From Oscillospiraceae bacterium (GTDB lineage Bacteria; Bacillota_A; Clostridia; Oscillospirales; Oscillospiraceae): a stretch of 9,325 nucleotides of DNA. The DNA lies in the NCBI GenBank assembly GCA_017456105.1, contig JAFTKA010000028.1, forward strand, positions 1 to 9,325, given 5' to 3'. Of this stretch, positions 1 to 6,180 are shown one piece after another (positions within the stretch are counted from its first letter, which is position 1; each line of letters opens with the position of its first letter). The notes under the pieces were generated by a model, which had not been told where the DNA came from, searched no databases, and worked only from the letters and a program-made list of their open reading frames with translations. The position numbers were made by a program, and so were the translations under genes.

Positions 1-435
1 AAGGTATCTGCCAAGGATCTGGGTACTGGCAAGGAGCAGAACATCACCATCACCGCTTCCACCAACCTGTCCCAGGAGGACATCGACAAGGCTGTCCGTG
101 AGGCTGAGCAGTTTGCCGCCGAGGATAAGGCCCGCAAGGAAGAGGTTGACACCCACAACAACGCCGAGCACCTGATCTACCAGACCGAAAAGACTCTGGG
201 CGAGCTGGGCGACAAGGCTACCGAGGACGAGAAGGCCACCGTGCAGGCCGCCATCGACAAGCTGAAGGAAGCCAACAAGGGCACCGATCTGGAAGCCATC
301 AAGACTGCTATGGACGAAGTGCAGAAGGCCTTCTACCCCATTGCTGAGAAGATGTATCAGAACGCCGCTCCTCAGGACGGCCAGCAGCCCGGAAACGACG
401 GCGTGGTCGATGCTGACTACGAGACTGTAGATTGA
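1..435 (+). CDS. dnaK: Molecular chaperone DnaK (Hsp70), C-terminal fragment
   Basis: The reading frame is open from base 1 and ends at TGA 433-435, giving the last 144 residues of DnaK. The start lies outside the window, and the full protein is normally about 610-640 residues. The fragment begins in the last strands of the beta-sandwich substrate-binding domain ([17 protein letters not shown]). It continues through the alpha-helical lid ([15 protein letters not shown], then charged helices with [13 protein letters not shown]) and a flexible tail rich in Q, G, N and P. It ends in an acidic [10 protein letters not shown], close to the EEVVDADFEEV-type tail of bacterial DnaK. DnaK is the cytosolic ATP-driven chaperone that binds exposed hydrophobic segments with help from DnaJ and GrpE. 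dnaJ follows 61 nt downstream on the same strand. Identification is secure; only the N-terminal ATPase domain is missing, because of the window edge. Confidence 0.97.
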   Translation, partial: KVSAKDLGTGKEQNITITASTNLSQEDIDKAVREAEQFAAEDKARKEEVDTHNNAEHLIYQTEKTLGELGDKATEDEKATVQAAIDKLKEANKGTDLEAIKTAMDEVQKAFYPIAEKMYQNAAPQDGQQPGNDGVVDADYETVD

Positions 436-446
436 TCAATAACCCC

Positions 447-471
447 AAGGGGCGGAAATTCCGCCCCTTTT
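447..471 (+). terminator. Terminator or attenuator hairpin between dnaK and dnaJ
   Basis: A perfect 9-bp stem, AAGGGGCGG (447-455) with CCGCCCCTT (461-469), encloses a 5-nt loop and is followed by a short T run (468-471). It starts 11 nt after the dnaK stop and ends just before the dnaJ ribosome binding site at about 483-488. The T tract is short, so partial termination is more likely than complete. I see no separate promoter between hairpin and dnaJ, so dnaJ probably depends on read-through from dnaK. The hairpin could also stabilise the 3' end of the dnaK message. Confidence 0.7.
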
Positions 472-496
472 CGGTGGTTTCTGAGAGGAAATCTGT

Positions 497-1645
497 ATGG
501 CAGAAAATAAACGTGATTATTATGAGGTGCTGGGTGTTGACAAAAACGCCAGCAGCGATGAAATAAAGAAAGCCTACCGCAAAACCGCCATGAAGTATCA
601 CCCGGACCGCAACCCCGGCGACAAAGAGGCCGAGGAGAAGTTCAAGGAGCTGGGTGAGGCCTACGAGGTATTGTCCGATGCGGATAAACGGTCCCGTTAC
701 GACCAGTTCGGCTTTGCAGGCGTCGACCCCAATTATGGAGGCGGTGCCGGCGGAGCAGGCTATGGCGGCTTCGGCGGCTTTGGTGGATTTGGGGATTTTG
801 GTGATATTTTCGGAGACCTGTTCGGCGGCGGCCGCCGTCGCGAAAGCCGAAATGCACCCCAGCGGGGCGAAAATGTCGGAATTCGGCTGGAGCTGACCTT
901 TGAGGAGGCGGCCTTCGGTACGGAGAAAGAGGTTTCCGTTCCGCGGATCGAAAACTGCAGCGACTGTAAGGGTACCGGCTCTGCCGACGGCAAGACCGAG
1001 ACCTGCTCCTACTGTAAGGGCAGCGGTCAGGTACGTACCACCCAGAACTTTATGGGCATGGCAGTCCAATCTACATCTACCTGTCCCCAGTGCAGCGGCC
1101 GTGGCAAGATCATAAAAACGCCCTGTTCCACCTGCCGTGGCAAGGGCAAGGTGCGGCACACACAAAAGATCAAAGTGAAGATCCCTGCCGGAGCAGACCA
1201 CGGCGTAACCTTCCGTATGACAGGTCAGGGCAACGTGGGCTCCAACGGCGGCCCCAACGGAGACCTGATGGTGGAAGTGAGTGTCAGAAAGCACCCCATC
1301 TTCACCCGTCGGGGTACGGACGTGTTCTGCGAAGTGCCGATCAATATCGTGCAGGCTGCTTTGGGTGCGGAAATTGAAGTGCCCACCCTGGACGGCAAGG
1401 TCAAATACGAGATCCCCGAAGGGACCCAGACCGGCAAGACCTTCTCCATTTCCGGCAAGGGTGTGCCGAATCTGAACAACCCCAACCGTCGTGGCAGCCA
1501 CCGGTTTACCGTGGTTGTGGAAACGCCCACCAAGCTGAGCAAAACCCAAAAAGAACTGTTGCAGAAGTTAGGCGAGACTATGGACGGCAAGGCAAATCCC
1601 AAGGGCAAAAAATTCTTCGACAGCTTAAAAGATCTTTTTGACTAA
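497..1645 (+). CDS. dnaJ: Co-chaperone DnaJ (Hsp40, type I)
   Basis: This is a complete 382-residue type I DnaJ, of normal length. The J domain fills residues 1-70, with the essential HPD triad at 35-37 that stimulates DnaK ATPase. A Gly/Phe-rich linker follows at about 80-112 ([20 protein letters not shown]). The zinc-binding domain has all four CxxCxGxG repeats intact, with cysteine pairs 154/157, 170/173, 196/199 and 210/213. The C-terminal substrate-binding domains run from about 218 to 345, and a short helical tail ends the protein. The ATG at 497 is preceded by GAGAGG at 483-488, 8 nt away. DnaJ delivers unfolded clients to DnaK in the cytosol; dnaK lies directly upstream with a hairpin between them. 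A terminator follows the stop. No defect is visible. Confidence 0.98.
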   Translation: MAENKRDYYEVLGVDKNASSDEIKKAYRKTAMKYHPDRNPGDKEAEEKFKELGEAYEVLSDADKRSRYDQFGFAGVDPNYGGGAGGAGYGGFGGFGGFGDFGDIFGDLFGGGRRRESRNAPQRGENVGIRLELTFEEAAFGTEKEVSVPRIENCSDCKGTGSADGKTETCSYCKGSGQVRTTQNFMGMAVQSTSTCPQCSGRGKIIKTPCSTCRGKGKVRHTQKIKVKIPAGADHGVTFRMTGQGNVGSNGGPNGDLMVEVSVRKHPIFTRRGTDVFCEVPINIVQAALGAEIEVPTLDGKVKYEIPEGTQTGKTFSISGKGVPNLNNPNRRGSHRFTVVVETPTKLSKTQKELLQKLGETMDGKANPKGKKFFDSLKDLFD

Positions 1646-1647
1646 CC

Positions 1648-1671
1648 AAAGCCCCCGTTCCGGGGGCTTTT
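1648..1671 (+). terminator. Rho-independent terminator of dnaJ
   Basis: A 10-bp perfect stem, AAAGCCCCCG (1648-1657) with CGGGGGCTTT (1661-1670), has a TTC loop and runs into TTTT. It begins 2 nt after the dnaJ stop. It separates the chaperone unit from the permease gene, whose -35 box starts 4 nt further on. Confidence 0.9.
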
Positions 1672-1674
1672 CTA

Positions 1675-1702
1675 TTGACATTTTTTGTATTTGCGGTAAG
1701 AT
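1675..1702 (+). promoter_or_regulatory. Sigma-A-type promoter of the AEC permease gene
   Basis: A perfect -35 box TTGACA lies at 1675-1680. A -10-like TAAGAT at 1697-1702 (4 of 6 matches) follows after a 16-nt spacer. It sits immediately behind the dnaJ terminator and about 30 nt upstream of the chosen start codon, so the leader would be short. The -10 assignment is less sure than the -35. Confidence 0.65.
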
Positions 1703-1733
1703 AGTAGGGATTTCAAAGAAAGAAGAGATGCTT

Positions 1734-2681
1734 ATGGTCGATGTATTTGAACAGGTGCTGATTCTGCTGGTTTTCTGTGCAGCAGGTTTCGGCCTTGCCA
1801 AAAAGGGGATCACCAATCCCAGCCATACCAAAATTTTGTCCGCGTTGGAGATCTATGTATTTATCCCCTGCCTGACCTTCAATAATTTTGCCAAGAATTT
1901 TACAGTGGAGTACCTGTCGGACCGATATGTCCTTTTGATCGTTTCGATCATTATTTTGGTGCTGTCCTATCCGTTTGCCAAGCTTCTGGCAAAGCCCTTC
2001 GCGAAAAAGCTCTATGATAAGTCGTTGTATCACTATATCCTGATGATCCCCAATTACGGCTACATCGGCTATGCTCTCTGCCAGGGCATCTATGGTGAGC
2101 TGGGCCTGTTGGATATGATGATCTTTGCTCTGCCTATGAATGTCTATACCAACTCCATTGCCTACAGTACCCTCACCGGCGGCGATGGCAGGATCAGCAT
2201 CAAGCGGATCTTCTCCCCGGCGGTCTACGCCACGATTTTAGGCTGTATCGTGGGCATTTCCGGGCTGAACCTGCCTACGGTACTTACGGATATCACCGGC
2301 AAGGCTGCGGCCTGTATGGCACCCATCAGTATGCTGCTGACCGGCATCGTAATCTCCGAATATAGGCTGAAGGAACTGCTTTTGCGAAAGAAATCCTATG
2401 CCGTTTCCGCCCTGCGGCTGCTGGGAATTCCGGCTCTGGTTTTCGGTCTTCTGAAGCTGACAAGCTATGGCTTCACCCTGCTGGGTCTGCCCGCAGTGGG
2501 TGCCAGCGTGGCCTCTGTGATCCCTTATGCGGTGATCACCTACTGTATGCCCTGCGGTATGAACACCATCGTGTTCCCCAAAATGGTGGGCGAGGACTGC
2601 AAAACCGGTGCCAGCACCGTGCTGATCTCCACTGTGGCGGCCCTTATCACCATTCCCCTTTGTGTAACCTTTTTGAAATAA
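1734..2681 (+). CDS. AEC family (auxin efflux carrier-like) permease
   Basis: This is a 315-residue integral membrane protein, the usual length for the AEC family. Hydrophobic segments alternate with short loops along the whole chain, consistent with about ten transmembrane helices in two similar halves. Typical AEC signatures are PNYGYIGYAL at residues 106-115, in the broken helix region of the first half, and PCGMNTIVFPKM near 273-284 in the second. The frame is open from within the dnaJ terminus, but the leader before 1728 would cross the dnaJ terminator and promoter. I chose ATG 1734 because AGAAGAG at 1721-1727 is 6 nt upstream. ATG 1728 is in frame but is too close to that site. Bacterial members export or take up small organic acids such as malate, or amino-acid derivatives. 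The substrate cannot be read from the sequence. The gene stands alone between its own promoter and a terminator. Confidence 0.9.
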   Translation: MVDVFEQVLILLVFCAAGFGLAKKGITNPSHTKILSALEIYVFIPCLTFNNFAKNFTVEYLSDRYVLLIVSIIILVLSYPFAKLLAKPFAKKLYDKSLYHYILMIPNYGYIGYALCQGIYGELGLLDMMIFALPMNVYTNSIAYSTLTGGDGRISIKRIFSPAVYATILGCIVGISGLNLPTVLTDITGKAAACMAPISMLLTGIVISEYRLKELLLRKKSYAVSALRLLGIPALVFGLLKLTSYGFTLLGLPAVGASVASVIPYAVITYCMPCGMNTIVFPKMVGEDCKTGASTVLISTVAALITIPLCVTFLK

Positions 2682-2682
2682 G

Positions 2683-2708
2683 AAAACCCGACAGTACGGT
2701 CGGGTTTT
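2683..2708. terminator. Bidirectional intrinsic terminator between convergent genes
   Basis: A 10-bp perfect stem, AAAACCCGAC (2683-2692) with GTCGGGTTTT (2699-2708), has a 6-nt loop. T runs follow on the plus strand (2705-2710) and on the minus strand. It starts 1 nt after the AEC permease stop and 5 nt beyond the yfbR stop. It can therefore end both the plus-strand permease transcript and the minus-strand replication/nucleotidase operon. Confidence 0.9.
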
Positions 2709-2713
2709 TTCTT

Positions 2714-3289
2714 TTACAGTTGATCCAAATTTAAACTAAATGCCGGCAGGCATTCTTTGATAAACCAGTCAAGCTCCGGCATTTTCATGGCCTTCAGAGC
2801 CTTTAAGGAGAGCTTGGCGGCGGAGTCAAACTCCGTGTTGCCGGCCTTCTGCTCCTCCACACACTTAATATAGGCCGACAGCTTATCAGCGGCCTTAACG
2901 ATGGGAAGACAAGCCTCATCATCTTCCAGCACCAGGGGGGCATAGCTGTCCCGCAGGGCAGGCGGCAGCATATCCAATAGCCGCTCCCCGGCGATCCGCT
3001 CCACCTGCTTGTAGGCGGTCTTGATGTCCGGGTTATAGTACTTGATGGGGGTGGGCAGGTCTCCGGTCAGGATCTCGGAAGCATCGTGATATAAGGCCGC
3101 TACCGCACATTTATCGGGATCGGGACCTTCTAAGTGCAGAATGTCCCGCCGGATCAGAGCCAGTGCGTGAGCCAGAACCGCCACCTGATGGCTGTGCTCC
3201 TGAATGTTCTCAGAAAAGGTGTTCCGCATGAGCCCCCAGCGGGTGATATACCGCATACGACCCATCAGGGCGTAAAACTCATTGGCCAT
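2714..3289 (-). CDS. yfbR: HD-domain 5'-deoxynucleotidase, YfbR type
   Basis: This 191-residue protein aligns along its length with E. coli YfbR as I remember it (RW.LMRN...EN..EHS.QVA, YHDASE.LTGDLPTP.KY, C.EE..AGN.EF). The HD-superfamily metal ligands are present as H32, the H68-D69 pair and D135. The substrate-selecting residues R17, W18 and D77 are also kept. YfbR-type enzymes are cytosolic and remove the 5' phosphate from deoxynucleoside monophosphates such as dAMP, dCMP and dUMP, with preference for deoxyribose. ATG 3289 has an excellent GGAGGA site 5 nt upstream. The gene overlaps the end of the HAD phosphatase gene by 11 nt, so its translation is probably coupled. It is the last gene of a four-gene operon before the shared terminator. 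Function rests on strong family resemblance and intact catalytic residues. Confidence 0.92.
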   Translation of the reverse strand: MANEFYALMGRMRYITRWGLMRNTFSENIQEHSHQVAVLAHALALIRRDILHLEGPDPDKCAVAALYHDASEILTGDLPTPIKYYNPDIKTAYKQVERIAGERLLDMLPPALRDSYAPLVLEDDEACLPIVKAADKLSAYIKCVEEQKAGNTEFDSAAKLSLKALKAMKMPELDWFIKECLPAFSLNLDQL

Positions 3290-3935
3290 AGTATTCCTCC
3301 ATCAATGCTTTCAGCATTTGGGGCAGCTCTTTTGGGTCTTCGCAGAAGTGCTTGCCACCGGCAGCCACCAGCTCGTCCTTTTTTCGGAAGCCCCACAGAA
3401 CGGACAGACAGGGCATACCGGCATTTTTGGCAGTTTCAATATCCGTTTCACTGTCGCCCACATAGATACAGGCGTCAATGCCGATGGCCTTCATACCCTT
3501 ATATACCATATCTGCCGCAGGCTTGCGGGGACAGTCGGGGGCTTCCCCAAGGGCATAAATATCCCCAAAGTAATCCTTACACAGAGCCTTTACAGGCCGA
3601 TCGGGCTTATTGGACACAATGGCCATAGGGTAACGCTCGCCCACTTGCTTCAGTGCTTCTAAAACCCCGGGATACGCCCCGGTCTTGATCTGGGCGTGGG
3701 TGGCATAGTATTCCTGGTAGGTGGCAAGCACCGTGTCCACATCAGGATCAGTCTCCCTGCCGGGCAGAGCCTGTGCGATGAGCCGCCTTGCACCCGTACC
3801 CACAAAGGTACGGATCTCCTCCAAGGAGCGTTCCGGACAGCCGTAAACGCCTAAAGTATGATTGACAGAATCTTTCAGGTCCTCCAATGTGTTCAGGAGC
3901 GTACCGTCCAGATCCCATAAAATACCGACTTTCAA
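3279..3935 (-). CDS. HAD-family hydrolase, phosphoglycolate phosphatase-like
   Basis: This is a 218-residue haloacid dehalogenase phosphatase with all four motifs. DLDGT holds nucleophile D8 and acid/base D10, S108 is motif II (IVSNK), K138 is motif III, and GDSETD holds D161 and D165. The alpha-helical cap sits between motifs I and II (about residues 16-85), placing it with Gph/PpaX/PGMB-like enzymes. These hydrolyse small phosphate esters such as 2-phosphoglycolate or pyrophosphate. The true substrate is not visible. No ATG lies near the DLDGT motif. I chose TTG at 3935 because GAGG is 8 nt upstream and the stop of the preceding loader gene is 1 nt before it. An upstream ATG at 4052 would add 39 non-HAD residues and lie inside the loader gene. 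The gene overlaps yfbR by 11 nt and sits third in the operon. Confidence 0.9.
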   Translation of the reverse strand: MKVGILWDLDGTLLNTLEDLKDSVNHTLGVYGCPERSLEEIRTFVGTGARRLIAQALPGRETDPDVDTVLATYQEYYATHAQIKTGAYPGVLEALKQVGERYPMAIVSNKPDRPVKALCKDYFGDIYALGEAPDCPRKPAADMVYKGMKAIGIDACIYVGDSETDIETAKNAGMPCLSVLWGFRKKDELVAAGGKHFCEDPKELPQMLKALMEEYYGQ

Positions 3936-3936
3936 A

Positions 3937-4911
3937 TTACAGACCTCTATTCTTAAGTACTCTGATATCTTCTCCCACAAAGGTGAGCCTTTGGAAATTA
4001 CCCTGCAGACGGGAGGCGATCTGCGGGGAATACCGCCTTGCGATCTCGTCAATGTTCAGATTGGTGGAGATCACCATGGGTCTTCCTGCCAAAAGCCGGT
4101 CGTTTACCAGGGCATACAGTGCCGCGGTAACGAAATTGCCTGGCAGCTCCGTACCCAGATCGTCAATGATCAGAAGATCACAGGAATGGATCTTCTTGAC
4201 CGCCTGAGCGGTTTCCTCATCGGCATCAAAGCGGTCCTTTTCCAATGTCCGCATCAGATGGGGAGCACTTTCATAGGCAACGGAATAACCCTTGCCTGCA
4301 GCAATCCGGGCGATGCAGGCGGACAAAAAGGTCTTACCCAGACCTGTATTGCCAACAAACAGGAGATTGCCCGATGATAAGGAAAACCCTTCGGCATATT
4401 TGCGGCAGATGCCAAAATTCCGTGCCATAATGGCCCGGGGACTGGCACCAAAATTGGGGTCTACCCGGTCGGGGTAGTAGTCCAGCCGGAAGGAAGAAAA
4501 CTCCTCGTTGTTTTTGTTCAGCAGGGACAGCTCCTTCATCTGCTCCTGCCGGCAAAGCTCGGCCAAACAGGAACACATAGTGCTTCCCACGTAGCCCTCC
4601 CCATCGCAATGGGGGCAGATGCTGTTTTCTGTCAGATAGCCTGCCGGGAAATTAGCACGGATCAGCTCCGACCGCTCCTGCTGGAGAGATTGGTTTGCCT
4701 TTTTGGCCTTTTCCATAAAATCACCGCCGCCGGCAAAGGCAGCCTGGGCGGCCAGAACCATACTTTTCCGCAGCTGGGAGTCGATCTCCTTCAGGCGGGG
4801 AACTTTCTCATAAGCCTCCTGCAAACGGGTCAGCTGCAGAGCTTCGTTATGGGCTTTTTCCTGAGCAAGGCGTGCTTTCGCCCTGCGGATCACATCACTA
4901 CTGTATGCCAT
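3937..4911 (-). CDS. DnaC/DnaI-like replicative helicase loader (AAA+ ATPase)
   Basis: This 324-residue protein has the architecture of DnaI/DnaC-type helicase loaders. Residues 1-90 are helical and charged, and probably bind helicase. A zinc site follows with CPHC (99/102) and CSC (113/115). The AAA+ domain begins near 160. Walker A is GNTGLGKT at 187-194, Walker B is LLIIDD at 246-251 and sensor I is STN at 282-284. R301 in ASRLQ is a candidate arginine finger. Such proteins use ATP to place the hexameric replicative helicase on single-stranded DNA during initiation and restart. The ATG at 4911 follows the DnaD-domain gene stop by 3 nt, with AAGGGGG as ribosome binding site inside the end of that gene. 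Pairing with a DnaD protein supports the loader role over the similar IS21 IstB ATPases, and no transposase is present. Confidence 0.92.
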   Translation of the reverse strand: MAYSSDVIRRAKARLAQEKAHNEALQLTRLQEAYEKVPRLKEIDSQLRKSMVLAAQAAFAGGGDFMEKAKKANQSLQQERSELIRANFPAGYLTENSICPHCDGEGYVGSTMCSCLAELCRQEQMKELSLLNKNNEEFSSFRLDYYPDRVDPNFGASPRAIMARNFGICRKYAEGFSLSSGNLLFVGNTGLGKTFLSACIARIAAGKGYSVAYESAPHLMRTLEKDRFDADEETAQAVKKIHSCDLLIIDDLGTELPGNFVTAALYALVNDRLLAGRPMVISTNLNIDEIARRYSPQIASRLQGNFQRLTFVGEDIRVLKNRGL

Positions 4912-4914
4912 GGC

Positions 4915-5793
4915 TTAACCCCCTTGCAAAACTTTCTGTATGGCCTCCAATTCGGCCTGACCCAGCTTTCCGGACGCACCCTTCGGCACATTTGGCCGGT
5001 CGCCGGAACGGATCTGCTCACCGGTGAGAAGTCCAGCTTCCTGCCACCGGGTCAAAATTTTATTCATATAGGCCCAGCTGAGACCGCCCGTGTTCAGGCA
5101 GGTACGGTCATAGGCCATGGAAATGGCCTCCTGATCAAAGCCCATATCCAGCCACTGCTTAGCATAGCGTTCTTCTCCGGCAGTTAAGGAACGACCCCGG
5201 ATCTGCAGAGTGTCCATCAGCTGACCCAGTTGGGAATGACGGATATTCTGCCGCTGGATAAAGGCGGCGGCCTCCTCCATGGTGTCGATACCCTGCTCTG
5301 CCCAGGCGTAGGCCTCTTTTTCGATGGTACGCAAAGAGGGGTTTCTTGTGCTTCCCTTTTGCCGGGCTCTGTCCTTGCAGTAGCAAACCAGCACCGAGAT
5401 CACATCGGCAGGGAGACCCAGATACCGCACAAAGCCCAGGAGGATCTTCAGCTCCTCCGTGTTAAGATTCCGGCCCAAAAGCCGCTGGACTTCACCGTAC
5501 AAGGAGCGGAAGGAATTGTCCGTATCCATAGCGGAGAGCACGTCCTTTTCTGCGTACTGGGGACGCTCTCCCGCCAAGATCACCGCCTGCCGTTTTTCCG
5601 GCAGCAGATCCAGCTGACGGAGGGTTGCGGCGGCACAGCTGAACCGGTTGTGGTTCCAATGCAGAGCCGCCTCCGCGGAGGACAGATCGTTTCCGCTGTG
5701 GACAAACAGGTATAATAATGCCGCATCACCGCTGCCGGCACTGATCAGCTTATGTACATGATCCTGTTCCACAGAAATCGGGGAAATGTTCAT
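4915..5793 (-). CDS. DnaD/DnaB-domain primosome protein
   Basis: This is a 292-residue protein, first gene of the minus operon. Residues about 1-85 look like a winged-helix N-terminal domain, as in DnaD. Two helical DnaD/DnaB C-terminal-type repeats (DDBH2) follow. One covers about 94-180, with NTEELKILLGFVRYLGLPAD. The other covers about 195-255 and ends in the typical YMNKILTRW (242-250), which matches the conserved Y-x3-I-x3-W DNA-binding signature. The tail beyond 258 is polar and probably flexible. In Bacillus, DnaD and DnaB remodel DNA and recruit the DnaI-helicase complex at the origin. The DnaC/DnaI-like gene 3 nt downstream fits that task. ATG 5793 has a near-perfect AAAGGAGG site, and a strong promoter lies upstream. 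The protein may serve the combined roles of DnaD and DnaB, but that is inference. Confidence 0.88.
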   Translation of the reverse strand: MNISPISVEQDHVHKLISAGSGDAALLYLFVHSGNDLSSAEAALHWNHNRFSCAAATLRQLDLLPEKRQAVILAGERPQYAEKDVLSAMDTDNSFRSLYGEVQRLLGRNLNTEELKILLGFVRYLGLPADVISVLVCYCKDRARQKGSTRNPSLRTIEKEAYAWAEQGIDTMEEAAAFIQRQNIRHSQLGQLMDTLQIRGRSLTAGEERYAKQWLDMGFDQEAISMAYDRTCLNTGGLSWAYMNKILTRWQEAGLLTGEQIRSGDRPNVPKGASGKLGQAELEAIQKVLQGG

Positions 5794-5830
5794 GGTGTCC
5801 TCCTTTGCAGAAAAATGTCAATTTAAAATG

Positions 5831-5859
5831 ATTATATCACAGCTTGATTGCGTTCTCAA
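5831..5859 (-). promoter_or_regulatory. Strong sigma-A-type promoter of the dnaD-loader-HAD-yfbR operon
   Basis: Read on the minus strand, TTGAGA (5859-5854, 5 of 6 matches) is followed by a 17-nt spacer and a perfect TATAAT (5836-5831). The -10 lies about 38 nt upstream of the first start codon. This is the best promoter match in the window, and it fits the operon reading of the four close-packed genes below it. Confidence 0.85.
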
Positions 5860-5983
5860 CGGGTGTTATCAGAGCGGAATCCTACCAATTGGACAGATTG
5901 ACAGAGGGCAATAAAGTCGTCAAGGCAAGCAACTCGACCCCGAAGTGTATGCAGATACTCGAGAGAGGAGAGTTGTGCAGCAA

Positions 5984-6106
5984 GTCAAAATGCCTTGCAC
6001 AGCAAGCATTTTAGGGCTTATAGAAAACGGATTGCCACGCCAGTGTGCACACTGGCTCGCAATGACGCGGTTATCATTACAATCGTAATAATGCTTGCAT
6101 TTTGAC
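5984..6106. repeat. MITE-like non-coding element bounded by 10-bp inverted repeats
   Basis: A perfect inverted repeat, GTCAAAATGC at 5984-5993 and GCATTTTGAC at 6097-6106, encloses 103 bp with a perfect palindrome near its centre. The size, terminal symmetry and lack of coding capacity resemble a small non-autonomous mobile or repetitive element. I see no clear target-site duplication at the edges. Copy number in the genome cannot be judged from one window, so the boundaries are tentative. Confidence 0.4.
6031..6063. repeat. Palindromic REP-like unit with ATTGC/GCAAT arms
   Basis: The perfect 18-bp palindrome GCCAGTGTGCACACTGGC (6039-6056) is flanked by outer arms ATTGC (6031-6035) and GCAAT (6059-6063). 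A small 3/2-nt internal loop separates arms from core. The form, a variable palindromic core between ATTGCCAC and TCGCAATGAC, recalls short dispersed palindromic repeats that I associate with gut Clostridia. That association is from memory and unchecked. As RNA it would form a long hairpin on either strand. No long T run follows, so a terminator role is unlikely. Confidence 0.6.
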
Positions 6107-6130
6107 GATTGGCGGCTTTTTTGACCCTCT

Positions 6131-6156
6131 GAAGGCTGCCATTTTTGGCAGGCTTC
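6131..6156 (-). terminator. Possible weak transcription-end hairpin after the MATE gene
   Basis: The arms GAAG-g-CTGCCA (6131-6141) and TGGCAG-g-CTTC (6146-6156) pair with one G-G mismatch around a 4-nt loop. It lies 25 nt beyond the MATE stop, where a terminator is expected. On the minus strand no T run directly follows the stem, so intrinsic termination would be inefficient. It may instead protect the 3' end of the message. Confidence 0.3.
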
Positions 6157-6180
6157 TGTATCTTGTGGTATAAATGAAAG

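Larger units (their letters stand above)
5860..6180. other. Gene-free structured intergenic region
   Basis: This stretch lies between the promoter of the replication operon and the end of the MATE gene, and I find no convincing protein or stable RNA gene in it. It contains many inverted repeats. CAACTC (5930-5935) pairs with GAGTTG (5970-5975) around an inner GTAT/ATAC hairpin (5947-5958). AAAATGC-TTGC pairs with GCAAGCATTTT at 5987-6012 with one bulged C. A 33-nt palindromic core lies at 6031-6063, and a last hairpin lies at 6131-6156. The density of symmetry suggests one or more non-coding repeat elements rather than random spacer. Confidence 0.6.

Noticed and set aside
308..1549. Long open frame of about 413 codons on the minus strand opposite dnaJ
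   Set aside because: It is antisense to unmistakable dnaJ and the dnaK tail. Its translation has no recognisable motif and it has no ribosome binding site or promoter. It is a by-product of codon bias in the real genes.
1638..1733. Upstream start for the AEC permease, overlapping the end of dnaJ
   Set aside because: The extra 32 residues would be encoded by the dnaJ terminator and the permease promoter, and are unlike the AEC N terminus. ATG 1734 fits both the ribosome binding site and the family length.
3936..4052. ATG at 4052 as start of the HAD phosphatase
   Set aside because: It lies deep inside the helicase loader gene and would add 39 residues with no match to HAD proteins. The TTG at 3935 places the DLDGT motif at residues 8-12, as is usual.
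3937..4911. IS21 IstB-type transposition ATPase
   Set aside because: IstB is similar in fold, but this protein has the N-terminal zinc-binding region of loaders, lies directly after a DnaD-domain gene, and has no IstA transposase or terminal inverted repeats nearby.
5860..6180. CRISPR array, tRNA or riboswitch in the structured intergenic region
   Set aside because: There are no regularly spaced direct repeats, no cloverleaf or CCA end, and no riboswitch consensus that I can recognise. The symmetry is inverted-repeat in type.
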